From CAYFKJ01 sp964528595 (GTDB taxonomy: Bacteria > Pseudomonadota > Alphaproteobacteria > UBA2966): a stretch of 64,000 nucleotides of DNA. Within the stretch, counting starts at the first letter, position 1. The number at the start of each line of letters is the position of its first letter. The stretch is taken from NCBI GenBank assembly GCA_964528595.1, contig CAZGTM010000002.1:1-64000 (forward strand). Direction: 5' to 3'. Made by a program: the position numbers and the translations under genes. Positions 45,695 to 54,081 of the stretch are shown here, one piece after another. The notes below the pieces were generated by a model. The model was not told the origin of the DNA and did not search any database. It saw only the letters and a program-made list of their open reading frames with translations.

Positions 45695-46213
45695 TTGGAT
45701 ATCGATAAGCTTGCCGAACAGGACGAGTTCGATCTGATCGTCGGTTTTTTCGACCTCAATCTTTACGCAAAATGGGCCGACGGCCGCCCCGCCAGGGAAG
45801 CTCTTGAATTGGCCGAGGCGCTGTTCGAGCGGACGGGAGAACAAATTTCCGCCGCCGGGGGCAGGCTGGTCAAGGCCATCGGGGACGCGGGGCTGTTTAT
45901 TTTCCCGGGCGAGCAACCCGACGAAACCGTCGCCGCCCTGCAGCAAATGAAGCGTGACTGCGACGAATGGCTAGCCCAACGCGCTTACCCGGGAGCCATG
46001 ACCGTGGCGGCTCAGTACGGACCGGTCGCCTGCGGTTTCGTCGGCCCGCCCGGTGACCGGAGATTTGACGTTTACGGGGCGACAGTGAACCAAGCCGCCC
46101 TGATGCAGGGGCATGAATTCGCTCTGGGTGAAGGCCTTGCAAATATATTGAGTGCTGAAAATCGGGTGGCGTTGAGAGAACTTGAGGATGGATCGTTTGT
46201 CTCCGCTGATTAG
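45695..46213 (+). CDS. Degenerate class III nucleotidyl cyclase-like domain
   Basis: A 172-residue single-domain protein with the cyclase homology pattern. Metal-binding Asp20 is in GFFDLN, G-G-R-L-V-K-A-I-G-D holds the second Asp64, and the segment GFVGPPGDRRFDVYGATVNQAAL is present. In active cyclases the last segment reads VN-x-A-A-R; here the transition-state Arg is Leu136. It may bind a nucleotide without cyclising it. No membrane helix or sensor domain is present. The TTG start is inferred. It converges with a response regulator gene, leaving two bases between stops. Confidence 0.65.
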   Translation: MDIDKLAEQDEFDLIVGFFDLNLYAKWADGRPAREALELAEALFERTGEQISAAGGRLVKAIGDAGLFIFPGEQPDETVAALQQMKRDCDEWLAQRAYPGAMTVAAQYGPVACGFVGPPGDRRFDVYGATVNQAALMQGHEFALGEGLANILSAENRVALRELEDGSFVSAD

Positions 46214-46215
46214 AT

Positions 46216-46899
46216 CTATTGCCGAATAACCACTGTCTGTAAGCCGATGATTTCCGACAAATCCTGAAGTCTGCTGACATTGCTCTCGCGCAGCGCCGTA
46301 TCGGCGGCATAGAGCATATATCCCTCCCCGCTCATCAGATCCTGGTCGAGTACGGCGCCCGGCTGCAGTTCGTAAACCGGTACCTCGACGGCCTTGGCCG
46401 AGGGCGCCGGTTTTTCGGCCGGTTGATCCACCGGCGACGGCGGCATATTGACCACCGGGACGGTGACCGCGCCATAGGCGTCCGTCGATTTCATTGACCG
46501 AGGCGATGAAACAACCCGCGTGATGCGCTCCTCGATGACGTCCGGTCCGTCGTCTTTTTTCACGAAGGCGTCGCAATCAAGCGCCAAAGCCGCCCCCATT
46601 AAAGATTCGTCGCTGGATCCGGTGAGGACGACAACCGGTAAATCGCTCGCCGCATCCGTCATGCCGATGCGCAGCATCTTGAGAAATTTGAGCCCGTTCA
46701 TGGGCTCCATCATGATGTCGAGCACCACCAGATCGGGCTTGAACGACGCCAGCGCCGACACGGCCTGGGCGCCGTCGGCGGCCTCTCCGACCTCCTGAAA
46801 TCCGATTTGCTTGAGGATGCGGATAATCAATCCGCGGTAAAATTCCTCATCGTCAACGACGAGTACGCGGATTTCGGCCAAGTCCAATTTATCTGCCAT
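46216..46899 (-). CDS. Response regulator with receiver domain and short C-terminal domain
   Basis: A 227-residue protein. Residues 10-130 form a receiver domain with VDDEEF, phospho-Asp in LVVLDIMMEP, VLTGSS and FVKKDDG. A Pro/Ala-rich linker follows (about 145-170), then a short segment, VYELQPGAVLDQDLMSGEGYMLY to the end. This resembles the small beta domain that precedes HD-GYP domains (L-x-x-G-x-x-L-x-x-D), but no HD-GYP follows. No DNA-binding or enzymatic output is visible. No kinase gene is adjacent. Confidence 0.75.
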   Translation of the reverse strand: MADKLDLAEIRVLVVDDEEFYRGLIIRILKQIGFQEVGEAADGAQAVSALASFKPDLVVLDIMMEPMNGLKFLKMLRIGMTDAASDLPVVVLTGSSDESLMGAALALDCDAFVKKDDGPDVIEERITRVVSSPRSMKSTDAYGAVTVPVVNMPPSPVDQPAEKPAPSAKAVEVPVYELQPGAVLDQDLMSGEGYMLYAADTALRESNVSRLQDLSEIIGLQTVVIRQ

Positions 46900-46983
46900 C
46901 AGCTGCCCGTGCCCCCTCGGCTGAGTGTACTACAAATCTAGTGCTCTCGCCCTTCTCCGTCCAACGGCTTGCCTACCCATTGC

Positions 46984-47292
46984 TTATTCGCCCGGTTGAG
47001 GTCCGTCGTACCCCTCGACGATCACGAGATCGCCTTGCGACACATGCTCCCTGAGTTTGATGGCGGTTTGATACTCAGGTGATTCGTAGCAATCGAGGGC
47101 GGCCTCGTAACTGGGGAATTCGAGCACCACGTCCTTGGCCCGCACCGCGCCTTCCTTGCCGGCGAACTCGCCACCGCGAACCAGAAACCTGGCGCCGAAT
47201 TTGGCAAACGGTTCGGCATTGGCGGCGATGTACTTCGCGTATTGCTCGGGATCGTCGATGTCGATGTGTGCGATCCAGTATCCCTTGGCCAT
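46984..47292 (-). CDS. DUF1330 family protein
   Basis: A 102-residue protein with the dimeric alpha-beta barrel pattern of DUF1330: KGYWIAHIDIDDPEQYAKYIAAN, FLVRGGEF, VVLEFPSYEAALDCYESPEYQ, and LVIVEG. The fold is related to EthD and antibiotic monooxygenase-like proteins. No enzymatic activity is established for the family. It lies between ftsB and a response regulator on the same strand, 84 bases before the latter, with no sign of functional linkage. Confidence 0.85.
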   Translation of the reverse strand: MAKGYWIAHIDIDDPEQYAKYIAANAEPFAKFGARFLVRGGEFAGKEGAVRAKDVVLEFPSYEAALDCYESPEYQTAIKLREHVSQGDLVIVEGYDGPQPGE

Positions 47293-47427
47293 ATCCTCGT
47301 TCTCCCGTGATGACGTTCGGAATGATCTTAGGCAATCGAAGCGGGTCCGCCAACATACTCGTGAGGCGGTTCGCCGCGGATACGGGTGTGGGACAGGTTT
47401 GATCGCGAAATCGAAGAACCGATTCGC

Positions 47428-47739
47428 TTAACGGCCCAGGATGACCACTTCGTCCTTGTGAACAAGCCCGAGCACGTCGCGGGCACGTTCTTCCAGCATG
47501 TCGCGTGAAAGGCCGTCGCCGCGCAGCAAAGCGACCCGGCGTTCAAGGCGGCTCAATTCCGCCTGGTTGACCATTAACTGGGCTTCCGCCCGCATGATCT
47601 CCTGATCCAGCTGCAGCCACGCCGACAGACCGCGCTCGCCCTGCACGGCGTGATAGCCGAAGTAGGTCAGGACGCCGGCGCAAAGCAGCGGAACGATGGC
47701 GAAACGGGCGCGGCGGCGAAGTTGAAGACCTAAGCTCAT
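47428..47739 (-). CDS. ftsB: Cell division protein FtsB (DivIC family)
   Basis: A 103-residue bitopic protein. It has a basic cytoplasmic N-terminus, one membrane helix at about residues 15-32, then a periplasmic coiled coil (about 40-75: LDQEIMRAEAQLMVNQAELSRLERRVALLRG), ending with the family tail ERARDVLGLVHKDEVVI. FtsB forms the FtsQBL complex that activates septal peptidoglycan synthesis. In relatives it sits between eno and pdhA, as here. The upstream region is crowded with GANTC sites (separate entry). Confidence 0.9.
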   Translation of the reverse strand: MSLGLQLRRRARFAIVPLLCAGVLTYFGYHAVQGERGLSAWLQLDQEIMRAEAQLMVNQAELSRLERRVALLRGDGLSRDMLEERARDVLGLVHKDEVVILGR

Positions 47740-47952
47740 GCCTTAAGCGAATCACATGTGATTCCACACGGTCAACAAAAAAATGCTTTAGAGTCTGGAC
47801 TCTAGGGCAAAGTGTTGCCGTTTTGACTCACTTTACTGCGCGATTCCCGCGACACCGGTTTTGGCGAACGGTTTTGCACTGTGTTACGATGAGAACGGTT
47901 ATCATCCATTGCGCATCTTGTGAGACCGCGACTAAGCGTTCCGGAGGTCATC
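47740..47952. promoter_or_regulatory. ftsB upstream region with six GANTC sites and two dyads
   Basis: Six GANTC sites lie between 47749 and 47846 (at 47749, 47760, 47791, 47798, 47825, 47842). Four of them form two dyads: the perfect GAATCACATGTGATTC (47749-47764) and TAGAGTC-TG-GACTCTA (47789-47804). GANTC is the target of the cell-cycle methyltransferase CcrM in alphaproteobacteria. A TTGACC on the minus strand at 47774-47769 could serve as a -35 for ftsB, but the matching -10 is poor. The divergent small membrane protein gene begins at the right end. Confidence 0.6.
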
Positions 47953-48312
47953 ATGGTAACAACGTTTGAACCCGGCAGTTTTCTCGACCAGGTCCGCGAC
48001 TACGTCATGACGTTCCTCGGCATCATCATGGCGCTGACGCCGCCCGCATTGTGGTTCGGCTGGCGCCAGGATCTCTTCTGGATCGTCATCTCCGCCAGCG
48101 TCGGCTCGGCGGTGCTCTACTACATTCTGGCCCATTTCGAACCGCCGCCGCCCAAGCGCTGGGGCGGGCCGCGCCAAATCAAGAAGGTCGAGCTCTCGGA
48201 CGAATTTCTCGCCGTCCTGACGGATTCCGCGCCCTGGACCTACCACCACGGTGTGCGCGGCAACCGGTCGTTCCGCGGCAAGATGGAGCGTCTTCGGCAA
48301 TTGATGAAATAG
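47953..48312 (+). CDS. Small two-helix membrane protein, unknown
   Basis: A 119-residue protein that I do not recognise. Two hydrophobic helices (about residues 17-37 and 44-62) are followed by a Pro-rich turn (EPPPPKRWGGP) and a basic cytoplasmic tail. The ATG is fixed by GGAGG seven bases upstream, although the frame is open 11 codons further. It is divergent from ftsB and shares its GANTC-rich gap, and precedes an aminotransferase gene by 42 bases. Confidence 0.65.
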   Translation: MVTTFEPGSFLDQVRDYVMTFLGIIMALTPPALWFGWRQDLFWIVISASVGSAVLYYILAHFEPPPPKRWGGPRQIKKVELSDEFLAVLTDSAPWTYHHGVRGNRSFRGKMERLRQLMK

Positions 48313-48354
48313 CTCCGCCTTGACTTAAGCCCTCAAGTCTCCTGAACTCGGCGG

Positions 48355-49728
48355 ATGAACGATCAGGGCAATCCTCCGGTTGGGGACAATCAACCGTCAT
48401 CCATGTTCTTCTGGCCGACGCCGGACCGTCCCATGGTGGACCGGGGCGACGGCATTTATCTCTGGGACACCGCAGACAAGCGGTACATCGACGCCAGTTC
48501 CGGGCCGCAAACCACCAATCTCGGGCACGGCAACAAGCGCGTGCTGGCGGCGATGCAGGCCCAGGCCGAGAAGGTCTCCTACGCTTTTCGCAGCCATTTC
48601 CTCAACGAGCCCGCCGAACTGCTGGCCAAAGAGATTGCCGCCGCCGCACCCGATCCGCTGGACATGGCATTCTTCTGCTCCGGCGGTTCGGAAGCGGTCG
48701 AGACCTGCATTAAGCTGGCCCGCCAGTACGCTTTGGCGACGGGAGAGGATACCCGTTACAAGGTCATCTCCCGTATCCCCTCCTACCACGGCACGACCTT
48801 GGGCGCGTTGGCGCTGACCGGCGATCCGGCCGGTTTTTCCATGTTCGCGCCGATGATGGTCAACCAGCCCAAAATCCCCGCCCCCTTCTGCCGCTACCGC
48901 CCGGCGGGCCAGACGGAGGACGAGGCGGCGCTCGGCTTCGCCAATGCGCTGGAGACCGAAATCGTTAACCAGGGACCGGAGACTGTACTTGCTTTCATCA
49001 TCGAGCCTGTGGGCGGCGCCTCGACCGGCGCGCTGACGGCGCCGGACATCTATTACAAACGCATCCGCGAAATCTGCGACAAATACGGCGTGCTGTTGAT
49101 CTTCGACGAGGTCATGTCGGGCGCCGGCCGCTGCGGCAAATTCCTCTCGGCCGAATACTGGCCCGACGCCCTGCCCGACATCGTCGCCCTGGCCAAGGGA
49201 CTGGCAGCCGGCTACATGCCTTTGGGCGCCTGTCTCGCCCCGCGCGAAATGGTCGAGACCGTCCAAGCGCGTGGCGGTTTCATGCACGGCCACACCTACT
49301 CCGCCAGCCCCATCGCCTGCGCCGTAGGCCGCGCCGTGCTGAAGGAATACACCGACTACGGTTTGATCGAGAACGCCGCCAGGATGGGGATGATCCTCAA
49401 GGCGCGTCTGGAGGAACTACTGGAGCGCTATGAGTTCATCGGTGAAGTGCGCGGCAAGGGCCTGCTGCTCGCCTTCGATGTCATGGCCGACCGCGAGACC
49501 GGCACGCCGCTGCCACCGGAGCTGAACGCCCACCTTCGATTGGCCCAGGAAGCCTATGACCGGGGTCTGATCATCTACTCACGCCGCGTCATGGGCGGCG
49601 CCCGCGGTGATCATTTCCTCGTCACGCCGGCCCTGACTATTACCGAAGCGCAAATCGACGAGATCATGGACCTGCTGGTCCAGTCCCTCGACGCCTTCGC
49701 CCCGGAAGTACGGGCGGCGCTGGCTTAA
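48355..49728 (+). CDS. Class III PLP-dependent aminotransferase
   Basis: A 457-residue omega-aminotransferase-type enzyme. It has DRGDGIYLWDTADKRYIDAS near the N-terminus, the PLP-phosphate segment CSGGSEAVETCIKLARQY, FDEVMSGAGRCG with the pyridine-nitrogen Asp, and the Schiff-base Lys in ALAKGLAAGYMPLGA. Substrates of this group include omega-amino acids, diamines and GABA; none is indicated by neighbours. It is convergent with eno, one base apart. The ribosome site is weak, and a downstream ATG (residue 17) is possible. Confidence 0.87.
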   Translation: MNDQGNPPVGDNQPSSMFFWPTPDRPMVDRGDGIYLWDTADKRYIDASSGPQTTNLGHGNKRVLAAMQAQAEKVSYAFRSHFLNEPAELLAKEIAAAAPDPLDMAFFCSGGSEAVETCIKLARQYALATGEDTRYKVISRIPSYHGTTLGALALTGDPAGFSMFAPMMVNQPKIPAPFCRYRPAGQTEDEAALGFANALETEIVNQGPETVLAFIIEPVGGASTGALTAPDIYYKRIREICDKYGVLLIFDEVMSGAGRCGKFLSAEYWPDALPDIVALAKGLAAGYMPLGACLAPREMVETVQARGGFMHGHTYSASPIACAVGRAVLKEYTDYGLIENAARMGMILKARLEELLERYEFIGEVRGKGLLLAFDVMADRETGTPLPPELNAHLRLAQEAYDRGLIIYSRRVMGGARGDHFLVTPALTITEAQIDEIMDLLVQSLDAFAPEVRAALA

Positions 49729-49729
49729 A

Positions 49730-51010
49730 CTACAGTTTCCCCCGGCCGAAAGCGTTGCGGCCGGCGTAGACGGCGGCGGGGCCGAGATTTTCCTCGATGC
49801 GAATGAGCTGGTTGTACTTGGCCATGCGGTCGGAGCGCGAGAGCGAACCCGTCTTGATCTGGCCGCAGTTGGTCGCCACCGCCAAATCGGCGATGGTGGC
49901 ATCTTCGGTTTCGCCCGAGCGGTGCGACATGACGTTGCGGTAGCCCGCCATGTGCGCCATTTCGACAGCCTCCAAGGTTTCCGACAGCGTGCCGATCTGG
50001 TTGACCTTGATCAGGATGGCGTTGGCGATGCCCTGGTCGATGCCGTCGGCCAGGCGTTTGGGATTGGTGACGAAAAGATCGTCGCCCACGAGTTGGACCT
50101 TGTCGCCGATGGCTTCGGTAAGCGCCGCCCAGCCCTGCCAATCATTTTCGTCCATGCCGTCTTCGATGGAGACGATGGTGGGGTAGTTGCCGACAAGTTC
50201 CCCGTACATCGCGGCCATGCCGGCGCCGTCCAGTTCCTTGCCCTCGAAGCGGTAGGTGCCATCTGTGCAAAACTCGCTGGAGGCGACGTCGAGGGCGAGA
50301 TAGATGTCCTCGCCCGCCTTGAAACCCGCCGTCGCGATGGATTGATTAATAAAGTCCAGTGCTTCGTCGGCGCTTTTGAGCGACGGCGCGAAACCGCCCT
50401 CGTCGCCGACGTTGGTGTTGTGACCCGCCTGGCTGAGTTCCTTCTTGAGGGCGTGGAAAACCTCCGCCCCCATGCGCACCGCTTCCGACAGGCTGGGCGC
50501 GCCCACCGGCATAATCATGAATTCCTGAAAATCGATGGGATTGTCGGCATGGGCGCCGCCATTGATGATGTTCATCATGGGCACCGGCAATGTGCGGGCG
50601 TTGACGCCGCCGACATAGGCATAAAGCGGCAGTCCGGCCTCCAGCGCCGCCGCCTTGGCCGTGGCGAGGCTGACGCCGAGAATGGCGTTGGCGCCGAGGC
50701 GCTGCTTGTTGTCGGTGCCGTCGAGATCCAGCATGGCCCGGTCGATGACTTCCTGCTCCTCGGCGTCCATGCCGGAAAGCGCGTCAAAGATCTCGCCGTT
50801 GACGGCTTCGATGGCGTTCTGCACGCCCTTGCCGCCGTAACGTGCGCCCCCGTCACGCAGTTCATGGGCTTCGAACTGGCCGGTCGAGGCGCCGGACGGG
50901 ACTGCGGCGCGGCCGATGCAGCCGGTCTCCAGTTCGACGTCGACCTCGACGGTGGGGTTGCCGCGCGAATCGAGGATTTCACGGCCACGAATGTCGATGA
51001 TGGCAGTCAT
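49730..51010 (-). CDS. eno: Enolase
   Basis: A 426-residue glycolytic enzyme that converts 2-phosphoglycerate to phosphoenolpyruvate. Motifs include GRAAVPSGASTGQFEA, the magnesium ligand segments SIEDGMDEND and GDDLFVTNP, the catalytic Lys in LIKVNQIGTL, and the signature MSHRSGETEDATIADLAVA. It follows kdsA on the same strand and precedes the accessory genes that separate it from ftsB. Confidence 0.98.
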   Translation of the reverse strand: MTAIIDIRGREILDSRGNPTVEVDVELETGCIGRAAVPSGASTGQFEAHELRDGGARYGGKGVQNAIEAVNGEIFDALSGMDAEEQEVIDRAMLDLDGTDNKQRLGANAILGVSLATAKAAALEAGLPLYAYVGGVNARTLPVPMMNIINGGAHADNPIDFQEFMIMPVGAPSLSEAVRMGAEVFHALKKELSQAGHNTNVGDEGGFAPSLKSADEALDFINQSIATAGFKAGEDIYLALDVASSEFCTDGTYRFEGKELDGAGMAAMYGELVGNYPTIVSIEDGMDENDWQGWAALTEAIGDKVQLVGDDLFVTNPKRLADGIDQGIANAILIKVNQIGTLSETLEAVEMAHMAGYRNVMSHRSGETEDATIADLAVATNCGQIKTGSLSRSDRMAKYNQLIRIEENLGPAAVYAGRNAFGRGKL

Positions 51011-51064
51011 CTGACGGTCTCTCCAGGTTTGAACAAGTTTGTCGCTAGGTTTGTATAAGGCGCG

Positions 51065-51892
51065 TCACGACTTGGCAACGCGGTCGAAGTCCATGAGTTG
51101 GCCCAACAGCGCCGGCATCTCCGAAATCGGCACCATGTTGGGGCCATCGGAGGGGGCGTTGTCGGGATCGGGATGGGTTTCCATGAAGACGCCGGCGACG
51201 CCGACTGCAACGGCGGCGCGGGCCAAAACCGGGACGTACTTGCGCTCCCCGCCCGAGGTCTCGCCCTGCCCACCCGGCTGCTGCACCGAGTGCGTTGCGT
51301 CAAAGATCACCGGATGGCCGGTCTCCGCCAAGGTCGGCAAGCCGCGCATGTCGGAAACCAGCGTGTTGTAGCCGAAGCTGGTGCCGCGTTCGGTCAGCAA
51401 TACGTTGTCGTTGCCCGCGCCGGTGACCTTGGCGGCGACATTTTTCATATCCCAGGGCGCCAGAAACTGGCCCTTCTTGATATTGACTGCCTTGCCGGTC
51501 GCCGCCGCCGCCAGCAGCAGGTCCGTCTGGCGGCAGAGAAAGGCCGGAATTTGCAGCACGTCGACAACGTCTGCAACGCCCGCGCACTGTTCCGCGGTGT
51601 GGACATCGGTCAACACGGGACATCCGATTTCCGCTTTGACCTCCGCAAAGATCGGCAGCGAGGCTTCCAGGCCGAGGCCGCGCTCACTGGCGGCACTGGT
51701 GCGGTTGGCCTTATCGAAGGACGTTTTGTAGATCAAGCCGATGCCGAGTTCGTCGGTCATGCGCTTGAGTTCGCCGGCCGTCGACAGCGCCAGTTCCCGG
51801 TTTTCCAACTGGCAAGGTCCGGCAATCAGCGTCAGCGGCAGGTCGTTGCCGACTTTGACATTGCCGATTTGGACTTGCCGGGGTGCCGCCAT
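51065..51892 (-). CDS. kdsA: 3-deoxy-8-phosphooctulonate synthase
   Basis: A 275-residue aldolase-type enzyme joining phosphoenolpyruvate and arabinose 5-phosphate to make Kdo-8-P for lipid A. Marks are IAGPCQLENRELAL, YKTSFDKANRTS, VLTDVHTAEQC, QIPAFLCRQTDLL, and FDATHSVQQPGG. The metal-dependent form has a Cys near the N-terminus, and the Cys in GPCQLE fits that class. It starts four bases after the pyrG stop, so the two are coupled. Confidence 0.97.
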   Translation of the reverse strand: MAAPRQVQIGNVKVGNDLPLTLIAGPCQLENRELALSTAGELKRMTDELGIGLIYKTSFDKANRTSAASERGLGLEASLPIFAEVKAEIGCPVLTDVHTAEQCAGVADVVDVLQIPAFLCRQTDLLLAAAATGKAVNIKKGQFLAPWDMKNVAAKVTGAGNDNVLLTERGTSFGYNTLVSDMRGLPTLAETGHPVIFDATHSVQQPGGQGETSGGERKYVPVLARAAVAVGVAGVFMETHPDPDNAPSDGPNMVPISEMPALLGQLMDFDRVAKS

Positions 51893-51895
51893 CGG

Positions 51896-53524
51896 CTACA
51901 CCAGCCTTGATTGCCTGACCGCCGCCTCAATAAACGAGGCGAACAGCGGGTGGGGTTCGAACGGTTTGGATTTGAGCTCCGGGTGGAACTGCACGCCGAT
52001 GAACCAGGGGTGGTCGGGATGCTCGACGATTTCGGGCAGCACGCCGTCGGGTGAGAGGCCGGAGAACACCAGGCCCGCCCCTTCGAGCTTCTCCCGGTAG
52101 TTGATGTTGACCTCGTAGCGGTGACGGTGGCGTTCGCTGATGTCGCGTTCGGCATAGACTTCCTGGACGCGGCTGCCGTCCGCCAACGCGCAATCGTAAG
52201 CGCCGAGGCGCATGGTGCCGCCGAGATCGGTGCCAGCGTCGCGGGTCTCCAGTTCGTTGCCGCGCGTCCATTCGGTCATCAGGCCGACCACCGGTTCGTC
52301 GGTTTCACCGAACTCGGTCGAACTCGCGCCTTCGATGCCGGCCATGTGGCGAGCCGCTTCGATCACCGCCATCTGCATGCCGAAGCAAATACCGAAATAG
52401 GGAATGCTCTTTTCGCGCGCCAGCTTGGCGGCGGCGATTTTTCCTTCCGAACCGCGCTCGCCGAAGCCGCCCGGCACCAGAATGCCGTGAACGCCTTCAA
52501 GCTCATGAAGCCGCTCGGGATCTTCAAATATTTCCGATTCCATCCACTGCACGTCGACGCCGACCCGGTTAGAGATGCCGCCGTGGGTCAGCGCCTCATC
52601 GAGCGACTTGTAGGCGTCCTTGAGACCGGTGTACTTGCCGATGACGGCGATTTTGACCTCGCCTTCGGGCTGCACCACGCGGTCGACGATGTCCTGCCAA
52701 CGCGTGAGATCCGGTTCCGGCGCGTCCGTGATGCCGAACGTCTTCAGCACCTGCACGTCGAAGCCCTCGGCGTGGTAGCTCAAGGGCACCTCGTAGATAC
52801 TGCCAACGTCCAGCGCCTGGATCACGGCCTCCTCACGCACGTTGCAGAAAAGCCCCATCTTGCGCCGTTCCTTGGCCGGAATGTCGCGGTCGCAGCGGCA
52901 GAGCAGGAGATCGGGCTGAATGCCGATGCTGCGCAGTTCCTTGACCGAGTGCTGCGTCGGCTTGGTTTTCAGTTCGTGCGCGGAGGAGATGAAGGGCACC
53001 AGCGTCAGGTGCACGAAGGCCGCGCGTTCGCGTCCCAAGTCGTTGCTCAGCTGACGAATGGCTTCAAAGAACGGCAAGGCCTCGATATCGCCCACCGTGC
53101 CGCCGATTTCGCACAACACGAAGTCATGACCCTCGACGTCCGAGAGCACGAAGTCCTTGATGGCGTTGGTTACGTGCGGGATGACCTGCACCGTCGCCCC
53201 GAGGTAATCGCCGCGCCGCTCCTTCTCGATGATGGTCTGGTAGATGCGTCCCGTGGTGACGTTGTCGGACTGCCGCGCCGCCACGCCGGTGAAACGTTCG
53301 TAGTGCCCGAGGTCGAGATCGGTCTCCGCGCCGTCATCCGTGACGAAGACTTCCCCATGCTCATAGGGGTTCATCGTGCCGGGATCAACGTTGATGTAGG
53401 GGTCGAGTTTTCGGAGGCGGACCTTGTAGCCTCTGGCTTGCAGGAGAGAACCCAGTGCCGCGGAGGCGAGTCCCTTTCCGAGGGAGGAAACCACGCCGCC
53501 GGTGATAAAAATGAACCGCGTCAT
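51896..53524 (-). CDS. pyrG: CTP synthase
   Basis: A 542-residue enzyme that aminates UTP with glutamine. The N-terminal synthetase domain has TGGVVSSLGKGLASAALG and DPYINVDPGTMNP. The C-terminal glutamine amidotransferase has its nucleophile in FGICFGMQMAVIE and the His-Glu pair in QFHPELKSKP. The ATG at MTRFIF is the standard start. pyrG-kdsA-eno is a conserved alphaproteobacterial order. Confidence 0.98.
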   Translation of the reverse strand: MTRFIFITGGVVSSLGKGLASAALGSLLQARGYKVRLRKLDPYINVDPGTMNPYEHGEVFVTDDGAETDLDLGHYERFTGVAARQSDNVTTGRIYQTIIEKERRGDYLGATVQVIPHVTNAIKDFVLSDVEGHDFVLCEIGGTVGDIEALPFFEAIRQLSNDLGRERAAFVHLTLVPFISSAHELKTKPTQHSVKELRSIGIQPDLLLCRCDRDIPAKERRKMGLFCNVREEAVIQALDVGSIYEVPLSYHAEGFDVQVLKTFGITDAPEPDLTRWQDIVDRVVQPEGEVKIAVIGKYTGLKDAYKSLDEALTHGGISNRVGVDVQWMESEIFEDPERLHELEGVHGILVPGGFGERGSEGKIAAAKLAREKSIPYFGICFGMQMAVIEAARHMAGIEGASSTEFGETDEPVVGLMTEWTRGNELETRDAGTDLGGTMRLGAYDCALADGSRVQEVYAERDISERHRHRYEVNINYREKLEGAGLVFSGLSPDGVLPEIVEHPDHPWFIGVQFHPELKSKPFEPHPLFASFIEAAVRQSRLV

Positions 53525-53560
53525 GGACGGTAACAATACATCAACTTCGCGCCCTCACAA

Positions 53561-53600
53561 ATTAAAAGAGGCGGCAAATTTACCGCCTCGGAGTTTTTTT
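53561..53600 (-). terminator. Rho-independent terminator after secG
   Basis: A GAGGCGG/CCGCCTC stem (53568-53574 with 53583-53589) is followed on the minus strand by TTTTAATTTG. On the plus strand it is followed by seven T, so the element could work in both directions. It ends the secG transcript just before pyrG. Confidence 0.8.
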
Positions 53601-53605
53601 CGCCT

Positions 53606-53923
53606 TTACTGGCTGGGCACCGATGGCCCCGCCGGTAGAGCGGGCTCTTCGGCCGCCGGCGCCTGGTCGATCACCGACGTCGGCTCCCTGTGATCGCCGG
53701 CCAGAAGGGCCAGCAGAATGCTGGTTGCGAAGAAGCCCGCCGCCAGGAACGCCGTCGTGCGCGTCAGCAGATTGGCTGCGCCGCGTCCGGTCATCAAACC
53801 GCCGCCGGCGCCGCCACCACTACCGCCGATACCCAGGGCGCCGCCCTCGGAGCGCTGCAGCAGTACGGTGACGATCATCGCGACCGCAAGCATCAAATGA
53901 ATGACGAGAATAATGGAGATCAT
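53606..53923 (-). CDS. secG: Preprotein translocase subunit SecG
   Basis: A 105-residue protein with two membrane helices (about residues 2-22 and 53-72) around a Gly-rich loop (GGALGIGGSGGGAGG). A Pro/Ala/Glu-rich tail follows, as is normal for alphaproteobacterial SecG. It supports SecYE-driven export. The order tpiA-secG-pyrG is conserved. A strong terminator follows the stop. Confidence 0.92.
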   Translation of the reverse strand: MISIILVIHLMLAVAMIVTVLLQRSEGGALGIGGSGGGAGGGLMTGRGAANLLTRTTAFLAAGFFATSILLALLAGDHREPTSVIDQAPAAEEPALPAGPSVPSQ

Positions 53924-54081
53924 CGCCCGTTAGCCTTCAGTTCAAATCAGGGGGAGCGGCAAATTCGCCGCGCCGAGGCGTATATATACCTCCCCGGCGC
54001 CAATTTCCAGTGGAGAGTTAGGCTTGAGTAACCGGGATCTCAAGAATTGGGGGCGACGCCACGCAAGCCAATAGCCGGAAA
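53924..54081. other. Spacer between tpiA and secG
   Basis: This 158-base gap contains a short GCGGC/GCCGC hairpin around 53957-53972 and a TATATATA tract near 53980 that could belong to the secG promoter. No tRNA, unlike the secG-tRNA-Leu arrangement of enterobacteria, and no gene are seen. Confidence 0.4.

Noticed and set aside
52121..53533. A 470-codon open frame antisense to pyrG
   Set aside because: pyrG is complete with all catalytic motifs; the antisense product is low in recognisable structure and follows pyrG codon bias.
53924..54081. tRNA gene between tpiA and secG
   Set aside because: A GTTCAAATC-like stretch is present at the secG start, but no acceptor stem or anticodon arm can be drawn around it.
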